From Myxococcales bacterium (GTDB lineage: Bacteria; Myxococcota_A; Polyangia; Polyangiales; Polyangiaceae): 43,359 nucleotides of DNA. Location: the NCBI GenBank assembly GCA_012514535.1, contig JAAZAA010000384.1:1-43359 (forward strand), read 5' to 3'. Shown here one piece after another: positions 27,351 through 35,491 of this stretch; the stretch's first letter is position 1; the number at the start of each line of letters is the position of its first letter. The notes under the pieces are model-generated. The model saw nothing but the letters and a program-made list of their open reading frames with translations, was not told the DNA's origin and did not search any database. The position numbers and the translations under genes are program-made.

Positions 27351-27356
27351 ACTATA
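27351..27356 (-). promoter_or_regulatory. -10-like TATAGT six bases before the methyltransferase start
   Basis: On the minus strand TATAGT is followed by GGGGCC and then the ATG at 27344. No Shine-Dalgarno fits in the space and no clear -35 is seen. The spacing predicts a leaderless transcript. The rest of the 251-base gap to 27595 contains a short CCGCGC/GCGCGG hairpin (27375-27392) and no gene. Confidence 0.5.
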
Positions 27357-27595
27357 CTCACGACCGCGCCGGCCCCGCGCGCAAAGGCGCGGCGGGAGAG
27401 AACCGCCGTGGGTATCGCCTTCCTTCGCACGTCACCGTCGATTCATCGAGGAGGACGTCGGTTGGCCCAGGGCGTCCGTCGTGCTCGGGTCTCGGCGTCG
27501 TCTCGCTGCGCCGTGATGCACGCAGCTGCAGGCTCGCCGGGACTGGAGCTCGACGGACGCCCTCGAGGATGGAGCGCCTCCACGGACGCGGTCGC

Positions 27596-28444
27596 TCAGA
27601 AGTAGAGCGACATGCCCGCGCGGACCATGCCACCGCCGCCATCCCGACGCAGGTCGGCCGTGGACTCGCCGTACTGCGGCAGCTCGTTGCGTTGCCGCGT
27701 GTACCCCAAGATGTCGGCGTGAAACCCGAGCGCCGGATCCACGCGGAGCTCGATGCCCGCACCGATCTGCGCGCCGACGTAACTGTAGCGTCCCGGGTTG
27801 GAGCGCATCAGTGGCCCGGGATCGACCCCCTTCACCTCGGCGGTCGTGGTGAACACGCCCACCAGCCCGTAGACCTGGATCGGATCGTTCGGGTTCAGGG
27901 TGATGATCGAGTTGAAGCTCAGGGTCGTCTCCGTGCGCTCGCGACCGTAGTAGTCATGACCGGCGAAGCCATCGATCCCCGGCTCGAGCGTGAGGAAGGA
28001 GACCGGGATGAAGCGGAAACCCACGCCGAAGCCGGTCATGCCTGCATCGGGGTGAGTGTACTGGTCGTGTTCTTGGAGCCTGCTCGACAGCCGCAAGTTG
28101 AAGCCGAAGTGACGGAGCCGGTCGTCGTCGTTGTCGGAGCTGGTCGATAGTTCGTCCTCGCTGGTGCGGCGCGCGCTGGAAGCGCTCGACGCGTAGATGA
28201 CGCGCGGGCTCCCGGTGGCGCTGGGTCGAGTCGTGTCTCGGCTGTCGATCACCACTGGAGCAGGCGGCTCGTCCGCGGAGTCCGAGGACCCCGAGTCGTC
28301 TGCGTCCGTCGCCTGGGGCGCCGTCGAAGCGTCGGCCTCGTCTGCGCAGAACCAGTCGTTGTCGTCGCAATCCTGGGCGGCGCTCGCGGGGAGAGCCACC
28401 AGCAGAGTTGGCAAGATGGTGAGAGTCAGAGTGCGTGTCTTCAT
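27596..28444 (-). CDS. Probable outer-membrane beta-barrel protein, function unknown
   Basis: I do not recognise a named family. The 282-residue product starts with a signal peptide (MKTRTLTLTILPTLLVALPASAA, cleavage after ASA near residue 22). A ~80-residue acidic Ser/Asp-rich stretch follows, then alternating amphipathic strands (FGFNLRLSSRLQEHD, GFGVGFRFIPVSFLTLEPG, TTLSFNSIITLNP, GAQIGAGIELRVDPALGFHADILGY). The chain ends MVRAGMSLYF; a terminal aromatic after alternating residues is the classical outer-membrane barrel assembly signal. The ATG at 28444 is chosen over a GTG three codons upstream because it gives the standard signal. The gene is divergent from the beta-glucosidase across a 363-base gap, so the two might share regulation. 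Confidence 0.78.
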   Translation of the reverse strand: MKTRTLTLTILPTLLVALPASAAQDCDDNDWFCADEADASTAPQATDADDSGSSDSADEPPAPVVIDSRDTTRPSATGSPRVIYASSASSARRTSEDELSTSSDNDDDRLRHFGFNLRLSSRLQEHDQYTHPDAGMTGFGVGFRFIPVSFLTLEPGIDGFAGHDYYGRERTETTLSFNSIITLNPNDPIQVYGLVGVFTTTAEVKGVDPGPLMRSNPGRYSYVGAQIGAGIELRVDPALGFHADILGYTRQRNELPQYGESTADLRRDGGGGMVRAGMSLYF

Positions 28445-28807
28445 GACGAGCACCTGGTCTGCAACCCGTGTGCCGACGCCCAGGTCTCAAAGGACTCACA
28501 GCCCTGATGACGGCCGAGCACGAACAAACAGGCCCGAATCGCGGGCTTGTCGGCCGAGGGCCGCGTGAGGCGGGCGCGACCGGCCAGCTGCCGGGGGGCG
28601 CCGCCTGCCCCGAAGCGAGAACCCATCGACAACTGGTGTCTCCCGCCGGGACTCGATCCGCGCTAGCGTCCCGCCGCCGCCCCGACTCGGCGGCGCGAAG
28701 GCCGGACCGCAAGAAAGAACGAAGCAATTCGGCCCGCCGGGTCATGTAGACGCAACCACGGGATTCCCCCGTCCAGCTTGCCGCGCCCGGCCCCACGAGG
28801 ACCATCG
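28445..28807. other. Divergent 363-base upstream region
   Basis: This gap lies between the barrel protein (-) and the beta-glucosidase (+). It contains an inverted repeat ACAGGCCCG-5 bases-CGGGCTTGT at 28528-28550 (one G-U pair), flanked on both sides by CGGCCGAG. Such a site could be an operator or a leader hairpin; neither is proven. A CGAGGA Shine-Dalgarno (28796-28801) precedes the beta-glucosidase ATG. I see no gene and no confident -35/-10 pair. Confidence 0.4.
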
Positions 28808-30214
28808 ATGAGCGAACGCCCCCACTCCAGCCCCCAGAGCTTCCCCACGGACTTCGTCTGGGGAGCCGCCGCTGCCTCGTACCAGATCGAAGGAGCCGTG
28901 ACCGAGGACGGGAAGGGCCCGAGCGTCTGGGACATGTTCACCGAGAAACCCGACGCGATCTGGCAAGGGCACGACGGCGCCGTCGCCTGTGACCACTACC
29001 ACCGGTACCCGGAAGACGTGGCCCTCATGGGGCAGCTGGGGCTGCACGCCTACCGGCTGAGCATTTGCTGGCCGCGCGTCCTCCCCGAGGGGGTTGGCCG
29101 GATGAACCCCCGGGGCCTCGACTTCTACTCCCGCCTGGTCGACGCGCTCCTCGAGGCGAAAATTACGCCCTGGGTCACCCTTTTCCACTGGGACTACCCG
29201 CTAGCGCTGTACCATCGAGGTGGCTGGCTCAACCGGGACAGCGCGGATTGGTTCGCCGAGTACGCGCAGGTGATCGCCGAACACCTGTCGGACCGCGTGC
29301 GGCACTTCTTCACCCTCAACGAGCCCCAGGTCTACATCGGCTTTGGCCACCTCGAGGGGAGGCACGCTCCGGGAGACACCCTCCCCCTTTCCCAGGTGCT
29401 CCTGGCGGGGCACCACACGCTGTTGGCCCATGGCAAGGCCGTCCAGGCGCTCCGCGCCGCAGCGCGGCAACCGCTGCGCCTGGGCTTCGCGCCCGTGGGG
29501 ATGCCCTGGCATCCGGTGACGGACTCCGCGGAGGACGTGGCTGCGGCCCGCGAGGCCACGTTCACCATCCGGGAGAAGAACTCCTGGAACAACGCCTGGT
29601 GGATGGATCCGGTCTTTCGCGGCGAGTACCCCGCCCAGGGGCTGGAGTTCTACGGGCGCGACGCGCCGGCGGTGCGCTCCGGGGACATGGAGACCATCGC
29701 CCAGCCGCTGGATTTCTTCGGGGTGAACATCTACCAGAGCACTCCTTGCCGGGCGTCGTCGCGCCCCCCGGGGTTCGAGCGCGTGGAGCTGCCCACGGGC
29801 TATCCCATCACGGCGTTCAATTGGCCGATTACGCCCCAGGCGCTCCAGTGGGGGCCGCGCTTCTTCCATGAGCGCTATGGCAAGCCCATCATCATCACGG
29901 AGAACGGGCTGTCGTGTCGTGACTCCGTGAGCCTGGACGGCAAGGTGCACGACCCGGCGCGCATCGACTTCACCTCACGCTACCTCCGTGAGCTCCATCG
30001 CGCGATCTCCGCGGGGGTCCCGGTGGAGGGCTACTTCCACTGGTCGATCCTCGACAACTTCGAGTGGGCCGCCGGGTACCGCGAGCGCTTCGGTCTGATC
30101 CACGTCGACTACGAGACGCAGGTCCGTACGCCCAAGGAGTCCGCGGCCTGGTACCGCGAGGTCATCGCGTCGAACGGGGCCGTCCTGTTCGACGGCGCGG
30201 GGGGCCGGGGCTGA
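28808..30214 (+). CDS. Beta-glucosidase, glycoside hydrolase family 1
   Basis: This enzyme cleaves terminal beta-glucosyl residues from cellobiose and related disaccharides. The 468-residue protein has the GH1 N-terminal signature FPTDFVWGAAAASYQIEGA, the acid/base motif TLNEP (E172) and the nucleophile motif IITENG (E365), and FHWSILDNFEWAAGYRERFGLIHVDY near the end, all in the standard order and length for the family. There is no signal peptide, so it should act in the cytoplasm on imported sugars. The ATG at 28808 follows a CGAGGA ribosome binding site. The GH6 cellulase-like lipoprotein lies 176 bases downstream, which fits a cellulose-utilisation pair: outside cleavage, inside hydrolysis. 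Substrate preference within GH1 (gluco-, galacto-, fuco-) is not fixed by these motifs. Confidence 0.95.
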   Translation: MSERPHSSPQSFPTDFVWGAAAASYQIEGAVTEDGKGPSVWDMFTEKPDAIWQGHDGAVACDHYHRYPEDVALMGQLGLHAYRLSICWPRVLPEGVGRMNPRGLDFYSRLVDALLEAKITPWVTLFHWDYPLALYHRGGWLNRDSADWFAEYAQVIAEHLSDRVRHFFTLNEPQVYIGFGHLEGRHAPGDTLPLSQVLLAGHHTLLAHGKAVQALRAAARQPLRLGFAPVGMPWHPVTDSAEDVAAAREATFTIREKNSWNNAWWMDPVFRGEYPAQGLEFYGRDAPAVRSGDMETIAQPLDFFGVNIYQSTPCRASSRPPGFERVELPTGYPITAFNWPITPQALQWGPRFFHERYGKPIIITENGLSCRDSVSLDGKVHDPARIDFTSRYLRELHRAISAGVPVEGYFHWSILDNFEWAAGYRERFGLIHVDYETQVRTPKESAAWYREVIASNGAVLFDGAGGRG

Positions 30215-30379
30215 GCCGGTCGTCGAGGTTCGAGGCGATTGGGCACCAGGATTCCGCACATCCACTCTGTAAAGATTCAGCTTCTCGATAGTTTCCAAAG
30301 AGGGCGTCAGGCTCTCTCTCGTTTTCGGCGGGAGGTCTTGCGCTCCACATCAGGCAAAGCCAGAAAAGCCCCATGACTC

Positions 30380-30384
30380 GGAGG
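30380..30384 (+). promoter_or_regulatory. Shine-Dalgarno that decides the GH6 start
   Basis: GGAGG at 30380-30384 lies six bases before a GTG at 30391. It falls inside the frame that would begin at an ATG at 30373, which has no good Shine-Dalgarno of its own. Confidence 0.6.
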
Positions 30385-30390
30385 TCTAGC

Positions 30391-31470
30391 GTGCGTTCTC
30401 GTTCCAAAAAGTGGTTGACCCTCACCGGTGCGGCGATCTTCGCCTTCACGGCGCTGGGCTGTAAGAAGAAGTCCGATGGCGCGGAGGCCGCGGTGCCCCA
30501 GTCGCAGGCCGCTCAGGCCAGCGGCAAGCAGCCGTTCCCCGACGACGCTCCCATCACCGATCCCGGGACGCCTCCGCCCGCCGCTGGCAATCCCCTGCGC
30601 GGCGCCAAGCTGTTCGTGGACCCGGAGTCGCTGGCGATGCTCCAGGCGAACAAGATTCGCCGCACGGATCCGGCGAAGGCGGCGATCCTCGATCGCATCG
30701 CGCAGCAGCCCCAGGCGCTGTGGATGGGTGAGTGGAACTCGAACATCTTCCGTGCCGTGGAGCACTTCGTGGCTCGCGCCAAGGCGGACGGCGCGGTGCC
30801 GGTGATGATCGCCTACAACATCCCCCACCGCGACTGCGGGCAGTACTCGCAGGGCGGTATGTCGTCGAAGGAAGCCTACCAGCGCTGGATCCGCAACATC
30901 GCCGCCGGCATCGGCAGCGACGCGGCGGTCGTGGTGCTCGAGCCCGACGCCCTCGGTCACTTCCAGGAGTGCCTCAGCGAGGAGCAGAAGGCGGAGCGTA
31001 TGTTCCTCCTCAACGACGCGGTGCGCGTCCTGCGCCAGAACCCGGCGACGGCGGTCTACATCGACGCCGGTCACGCCCGCTGGGTGCCCGTCGAGGAGAT
31101 GGCAGAGCGCCTCAAGGCGGCCGGCGTGGAGCACGCCCATGGCTTCGCCCTCAACACGTCGAACTACGTGTCGACGGAAGAGAACACGGAGTACGGCCAC
31201 AAGCTGTCGGAGGCCGTCGGCGGGGCTCGCTTCGTGATCGACACGAGCCGCAACGGCGCTGGCCCCTACGAGGAGGCCAAGACCGAAGAGGAGAAGTGGT
31301 GCAACCCGCCCGGGCGCAAGATCGGCAAGCCGCCGACGACGGAGACCGGCGACCCGCTCATCGACGGGTACCTCTGGCTGAAGCGGCCCGGGGAGTCCGA
31401 TGGCGAGTGCAACGGCGGCCCGAAGGCTGGTGTCTTCTGGCTCGAGATGGCGCTCAGCCAGGCGCAGTGA
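30391..31470 (+). CDS. Glycoside hydrolase family 6 (cellulase-like) lipoprotein
   Basis: The 359-residue product is predicted to be an exported beta-1,4-glucanase or cellobiohydrolase anchored as a lipoprotein. The N-terminus is basic, then hydrophobic, with lipobox TALGC (Cys24). After a Pro/Ala linker the GH6 fold shows AYNIPHRDCGQYSQGG, VVLEPDALG (D186, position of the family's catalytic acid), YIDAGHARW, NTSNYVST, VIDTSRNG and WLKRPGESDGEC (D337, candidate base). No carbohydrate-binding module is present. I start at the GTG (30391) because of its Shine-Dalgarno; an ATG at 30373 adds six residues. An inverted repeat terminator follows. The beta-glucosidase gene upstream is on the same strand. 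Whether it attacks crystalline cellulose or soluble glucan is not shown. Confidence 0.92.
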   Translation: MRSRSKKWLTLTGAAIFAFTALGCKKKSDGAEAAVPQSQAAQASGKQPFPDDAPITDPGTPPPAAGNPLRGAKLFVDPESLAMLQANKIRRTDPAKAAILDRIAQQPQALWMGEWNSNIFRAVEHFVARAKADGAVPVMIAYNIPHRDCGQYSQGGMSSKEAYQRWIRNIAAGIGSDAAVVVLEPDALGHFQECLSEEQKAERMFLLNDAVRVLRQNPATAVYIDAGHARWVPVEEMAERLKAAGVEHAHGFALNTSNYVSTEENTEYGHKLSEAVGGARFVIDTSRNGAGPYEEAKTEEEKWCNPPGRKIGKPPTTETGDPLIDGYLWLKRPGESDGECNGGPKAGVFWLEMALSQAQ

Positions 31471-31479
31471 GTAGCGACG

Positions 31480-31505
31480 GAGGGCTCACAGACCGCTGAG
31501 CCCTC
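31480..31505. terminator. Rho-independent-like terminator between convergent genes
   Basis: GAGGGCTCA (31480-31488) and TGAGCCCTC (31497-31505) form a perfect nine-base-pair stem with an eight-base loop, followed by GTTGCTT. It lies just after the GH6 stop and before the end of the convergent radical-SAM gene, so it may serve both strands. Confidence 0.75.
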
Positions 31506-31553
31506 GTTGCTTCGAGTCGGAGCCGTCGGTGGGTCGTCCACCGGCGGCTCTCG

Positions 31554-33710
31554 TCATTTGCGGGGCGCGCTCCGGCGCGTGGGTGAGCGGCGGCGACCGG
31601 AGCGGCCTGCCTCGACTCCCGTGTGCTGGGTGCGAAAGGCGCCGCCGGAGCGCCCGCGGGCGCGCATGTACATCGGGGGCTGTTTCGCGGGGATGAGCTG
31701 TTGTGCCCCGCTGCCGATCAGATCGGCGCGTCCCATCCGCCGCAACGCCGCGCGGAGCATGGGCCAGTTGTCGGGATCGTGATAGCGGAGGAAGGCCTTG
31801 TGCAGTTTGCGCTGTTCGGCGCTCTTCGGCACGTACACCTCTTCGGAGGTCCGCCGGACGCCGCGGAGAGGGTTCCTCCCGGAGTGGTACATGGTCGTCG
31901 CCGAGGCCATCGGGGAGGGCAAGAAGGCCTGCACCTGATCCGCCTTGAACCCACGCTGCTTGAGCCACAGAGCGAGCTCGAGCATGTCTTCGTCCCGGGT
32001 GCCGGGGTGGGCGGCGATGAAGTAGGGGATCAGGAACTGCTTCTTGCCGGCCTGGGCCGAGAACCGCTCGAACAGCTCCCGGAACCGCTCGTAGGTGCCG
32101 ACGCCGGGCTTCATCATCTTGGAGAGCGGGCCTTCGGCGACGTGCTCGGGCGCGATCTTGAGGTAACCGCCGACGTGGTGGCTGACCAGCTCCTGCACGT
32201 ACTCCGGTGACTCGACGGCGAGGTCGTAGCGCACGCCCGAGGCGATCAAGACCTTCTTGATGCCCTTCAGGGCGCGCGCCTTGCGATAGAGGCGGACCAA
32301 AGGTGAGTGATCGGTGTTCAGGTTCTCGCAGACGCGAGGATAGACGCAGGACAGCCGCCGACACTTCTCCTCGATGGCTGGGCTCCTGCAAGCCAGGCGA
32401 TACATGTTCGCCGTCGGCCCCCCGAGATCGCTGATCACGCCGGTGAAGCCGGGGACGCGATCACGGATCGTCTCGATCTCCTTCAGAATGGAGCCCTCCG
32501 ACCGGCTCTGGATGACGCGGCCTTCGTGCTCGGTGATGGAGCAGAAGGAGCAGCCCCCGAAGCAGCCGCGCTGGATCGTGACCGAGAAGCGGATCATCTG
32601 GTACGCCGGGATCGGCGAGTCGCCGTAGCGGGGGTGGGGGCGGCGCGCGTAGGGGAGCTCGTAGAGGCGATCCATCTCCTCGGTGGTCAGAGGGAGAGGA
32701 GGCGGATTGAGCCACACGTCGTGATCGCCGTTCTTCTGCACCAGGCAGCGGGCGTTGCCGGGGTTCGTCTCGAGGTGCAGCGTGCGGGACGCGTGGGCGT
32801 AGAGGACGGGATCGGCGCGGACGGCATCCCACGACGGGAGCCGCACCACCGTCTTGTCGCGTGGTGGCGGCGGGCGACGGGGCCCGCGGGTGCGACGCAG
32901 GGAGTCGACGGGCACGAGCCCCGCGGGGGCGTCGGTGGCAGGGAGCGTCGTGGTCGTCGGGTGGGCCTGGTAGGGATCCGCGGGCGCCGCGAGGGGGCCG
33001 GGGAGATCGACGGTCTCGGAGGAGATCTCGGTGAAGCCCTCGGGCAGCCCGCGCCGGCGGAAAGCGGTCCCGCGCACGTCGTCGATGGCGGAGATGGGCT
33101 CCCCCGCGGCGAGGCGCTCCGCGATGGTCACCACGGCGCGTTCCCCGTTCCCGAAGACGAGGAGATCGGCGCCCGAGTCCACGAGGAGGGAGCGACGCAC
33201 GTTCCCCGACCAGTAGTCGAAGTGGGCGATGCGGCGCAGGCTGGCCTCGATGCCGCCGATCACCTGGGGCGTGTCCCGGAAGAGCTCCCGGCAGCGCTGG
33301 GCATAGACGAGCACGGCGCGATCCGGGCGCGCACCCGCGCGGGCGTCGGGCGTGTAGGCGTCGTCACGCCTGGGTTTCTTGTCGCTGGTGTAGTGGTTCA
33401 CCAGCGAGTCCATGTTGCCCGCGGTGATCCCGAAGAACAGCCGTGGGGCACCGAGCTCGCCGAACGCCTCGAGGCGCCGCCAATCGGGTTGGGGCAGGAT
33501 CCCGACGCGAAAGCCTCGGGCTTCGAGGAGCCGCCCGATGAGCGCCATGCCGAAGCTCGGGTGATCGACGTAGGCGTCGCCGGTCACGAGGACGACGTCG
33601 CAGCGGTCCCAGCCCAGGGCCCGCATCTCCGCGCGGGTCGTGGGCAAGAACGGCGCAGGCCGGCGCCGGGGGAGCTCGTTACTGCCGAAGAGGTGGGGCG
33701 CCGCGATCAT
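31554..33710 (-). CDS. ygiQ: YgiQ family radical SAM protein
   Basis: This 718-residue protein is a radical-SAM enzyme of the YgiQ (UPF0313) family. The conserved N-terminal half ([50 protein letters not shown]) precedes the cluster-binding CxxxCxx[11 protein letters not shown] (C383, C387, C390), with its [12 protein letters not shown] strand after. C-terminal marks are [36 protein letters not shown] and [16 protein letters not shown]. The reaction and substrate of YgiQ are unknown. An extra Pro/Thr-rich insert lies around residues 250-285. The final ~45 residues are Arg/Gly-rich. A TATGTT hexamer eight bases before the ATG suggests a near-leaderless transcript. Confidence 0.95.
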   Translation of the reverse strand: MIAAPHLFGSNELPRRRPAPFLPTTRAEMRALGWDRCDVVLVTGDAYVDHPSFGMALIGRLLEARGFRVGILPQPDWRRLEAFGELGAPRLFFGITAGNMDSLVNHYTSDKKPRRDDAYTPDARAGARPDRAVLVYAQRCRELFRDTPQVIGGIEASLRRIAHFDYWSGNVRRSLLVDSGADLLVFGNGERAVVTIAERLAAGEPISAIDDVRGTAFRRRGLPEGFTEISSETVDLPGPLAAPADPYQAHPTTTTLPATDAPAGLVPVDSLRRTRGPRRPPPPRDKTVVRLPSWDAVRADPVLYAHASRTLHLETNPGNARCLVQKNGDHDVWLNPPPLPLTTEEMDRLYELPYARRPHPRYGDSPIPAYQMIRFSVTIQRGCFGGCSFCSITEHEGRVIQSRSEGSILKEIETIRDRVPGFTGVISDLGGPTANMYRLACRSPAIEEKCRRLSCVYPRVCENLNTDHSPLVRLYRKARALKGIKKVLIASGVRYDLAVESPEYVQELVSHHVGGYLKIAPEHVAEGPLSKMMKPGVGTYERFRELFERFSAQAGKKQFLIPYFIAAHPGTRDEDMLELALWLKQRGFKADQVQAFLPSPMASATTMYHSGRNPLRGVRRTSEEVYVPKSAEQRKLHKAFLRYHDPDNWPMLRAALRRMGRADLIGSGAQQLIPAKQPPMYMRARGRSGGAFRTQHTGVEAGRSGRRRSPTRRSAPRK

Positions 33711-33718
33711 GGGCGGCG

Positions 33719-33724
33719 AACATA
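33719..33724 (-). promoter_or_regulatory. -10-like TATGTT eight bases before the ygiQ start
   Basis: On the minus strand TATGTT is followed by CGCCGCCC and the ATG at 33710. No Shine-Dalgarno is present. This matches the TANNNT-to-start spacing of leaderless genes. Confidence 0.42.
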
Positions 33725-33758
33725 ACCCATGGCCCGAGGGAGGGCAGCTCCGGGGCGT

Positions 33759-34391
33759 TCACCCCTCGCTGACCGCCAGCTCTCGGGGACGGGGCGCCTC
33801 GACTCGCACGACGGCCATGCCCGCGCTCCGGGCGGCTCGGATGCCCATCTCCCCGTCCTCGAAGACGACGCAGCGCTCCGGGGCGACCCCCATGAGGCGG
33901 GCCGCGAGGAGGAACATGTCCGGCGCCGGCTTGCCCCGGGGCACGTCCTCCGGCGTGACGATGATCGGGAAGAGGTCGCTGATCCCGAGCTGACGGAGCG
34001 TGCGGTCCACCGTCGCCCGTTGGCTGCCCGACGCGACGCTCACGGGGGCGCTCCTGGCGGCGGATCGCGCGTAGCTGATGACGTCGGCGATGGGCTCCAT
34101 GGTGGGCTCGAGCTCGGCGTAGAAGTGCCGTTGGGAGCGCGCGACCGCGGTGGGATCCAGAGGGACCCGGAACTGCGCGGCGAGCTCGACGACCGTCTGC
34201 TCGAGGGTCATGCCCGCTCGGCTCACGAAGAGCTCCCAGTGAAAATCGAACTCCGCCCCGTGCTCCGCCAAGGCACGCTGCCACGCGAGATGGTGGAGCG
34301 GCATGGTGTCGGCAAGGGTGCCGTCGCAGTCGAAGATGTAGCCGGCGAAGACTTCGGTGGGAGGAGTGAAGCTCGAGGGCGCGGTCCGCAT
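33759..34391 (-). CDS. HAD-superfamily hydrolase (beta-phosphoglucomutase-like)
   Basis: This is a 210-residue HAD hydrolase. Motif I, IFDCDGTLADTMPLHHLAW, gives the nucleophile Asp and the general acid two residues later; a helical cap follows (residues ~30-90). Motif II is SVASGSQ, motif III the lysine of RGKPAPDMFLLAA, and motif IV FEDGEMGIRAA. The PxPD sequence and cap type place it with beta-phosphoglucomutase and phosphatase-like members (subfamily IA), so it acts on a small phosphorylated molecule, unidentified. It starts 17 bases after the stop of the AAA+ regulator on the same strand and could be co-transcribed with it. A TAGACT at 34401-34406 also lies nine bases before the ATG. Confidence 0.92.
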   Translation of the reverse strand: MRTAPSSFTPPTEVFAGYIFDCDGTLADTMPLHHLAWQRALAEHGAEFDFHWELFVSRAGMTLEQTVVELAAQFRVPLDPTAVARSQRHFYAELEPTMEPIADVISYARSAARSAPVSVASGSQRATVDRTLRQLGISDLFPIIVTPEDVPRGKPAPDMFLLAARLMGVAPERCVVFEDGEMGIRAARSAGMAVVRVEAPRPRELAVSEG

Positions 34392-34408
34392 GGGGGCGGG
34401 AGTCTAGA

Positions 34409-35491
34409 TCAGTCCTGCGCCGCGGGGCGACGGAGTCTCTTCCTCTTGAGCATCTCCACGAGGGTGGTCCGATTGAGCCCGAGCAGGCGCGCGGCCTGCT
34501 GCTTGTTCCAGCTGGTGCGGTCCAGGGCCTCCTGAAGGAAGCGGCTCTCCAGGGCGTCGAGCGTCCGGCGAAGATCCATCCCCTCCAGGGGGAGCTCCAG
34601 GGAGAGGTGGGGTGGAGCCGTGAGCGCGCGCAGGTGGTTCGGGAGATCGGCGGGACGGATGGTCCTGCCTCGCGCGAGGGCGGCGGCGTGCTCCACGGCG
34701 TTGCGGAGCTCCGCGACGTTCCCGGGCCAAGGGTAGGAGAGCATCAGCTGCTCCGCTGCCGGGCTGAAGGGGCGGGCCCTGCCCGTGCGGGGCCGTGGGG
34801 CCGCGTCGACGGAGACGGCCGGGCGCGGGGTGGCGTGGAGGAACTCGCGGGCGAGCTCGAGGATGTCGTCGCCTCGCTCACGCAAGGGCGGGACGGCGCA
34901 GGACAGCACGCTCACCCGATAGAAGAAGTCCTGGCGCACGGACGGGTGGGCGCGCAGCTGCTCCACGCTCAGCTCCGAGGCGACGATCAGCCGGCAGGCG
35001 TCCGGGCGTTGGAATGCTTGGCCGAGCGCCTCTCCCAGCACGAGCTGCGCGGAGGGCGGCAGGCGGGTGAGCTCGCTGACGAACAAGGTCCCTGAGCCCG
35101 CGAGTTCGAGCCAACGCTCCGGTGAGGAGTCGATGGCCACGCGGTGCGCCCTCGCGTCGCCCGAACGCAGGGCGCTCGCCGCCACGTCGACGACGACGAA
35201 AGGTTGGTCGGGCGCGCCGCTCCGGTGCAGCGCGCGGGCGCAGGTGTGCTTCCCCGAGCCGTGGGGCCCCGTCAGGAGGACCGGGCAGGGGATGTCGACG
35301 ACGCGATCGAGCTCGCGGAAGACACGCAGCCAGACGTCGGCCGCCCCGACGACGCCCTGCATCGTTCGCGGACGCGCGGGGAGCGTCGAGGTGGCGTCGT
35401 CAGGGGCGCGGATCGATGTGGGCCGTCGGGTGGAGGTCGTGTCGTTCGACGGAGGGACCACCTCCGCAATCTGCTCGAGCTTCCCTGTCAT
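34409..35491 (-). CDS. AAA+ Fis-type transcription regulator lacking the GAFTGA loop
   Basis: This 360-residue protein is related to NtrC-type enhancer-binding proteins but diverged. A ~45-residue leader with no receiver precedes an AAA+ domain: Walker A GPHGSGKHT (75-83), Walker B position GTLFVSEL (135-142, the usual DE is SE), VRQDFFYRVSVLSC, and sensor II YPWPGNVAELRNAVEHA. The GAFTGA sigma-54 contact loop is absent: between Walker A and B only a short Arg/Asp stretch is present. The C-terminal Fis-HTH reads NKQQAARLLGLNRTTLVEMLKRKRL, very like FleQ/FlrC-type regulators. It is unlikely to activate sigma-54 polymerase and may instead repress or bind DNA as an ATP-sensing regulator. The start at 35491 is uncertain; the frame is open upstream to 35974 without recognisable sequence. 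Confidence 0.85.
   Translation of the reverse strand: MTGKLEQIAEVVPPSNDTTSTRRPTSIRAPDDATSTLPARPRTMQGVVGAADVWLRVFRELDRVVDIPCPVLLTGPHGSGKHTCARALHRSGAPDQPFVVVDVAASALRSGDARAHRVAIDSSPERWLELAGSGTLFVSELTRLPPSAQLVLGEALGQAFQRPDACRLIVASELSVEQLRAHPSVRQDFFYRVSVLSCAVPPLRERGDDILELAREFLHATPRPAVSVDAAPRPRTGRARPFSPAAEQLMLSYPWPGNVAELRNAVEHAAALARGRTIRPADLPNHLRALTAPPHLSLELPLEGMDLRRTLDALESRFLQEALDRTSWNKQQAARLLGLNRTTLVEMLKRKRLRRPAAQD

Noticed and set aside
30215-30260. tRNA-like GGTTCGAGGC sequence after the beta-glucosidase
   Set aside because: The T-loop-like bases are not flanked by a pairing stem and no other tRNA arm is present.
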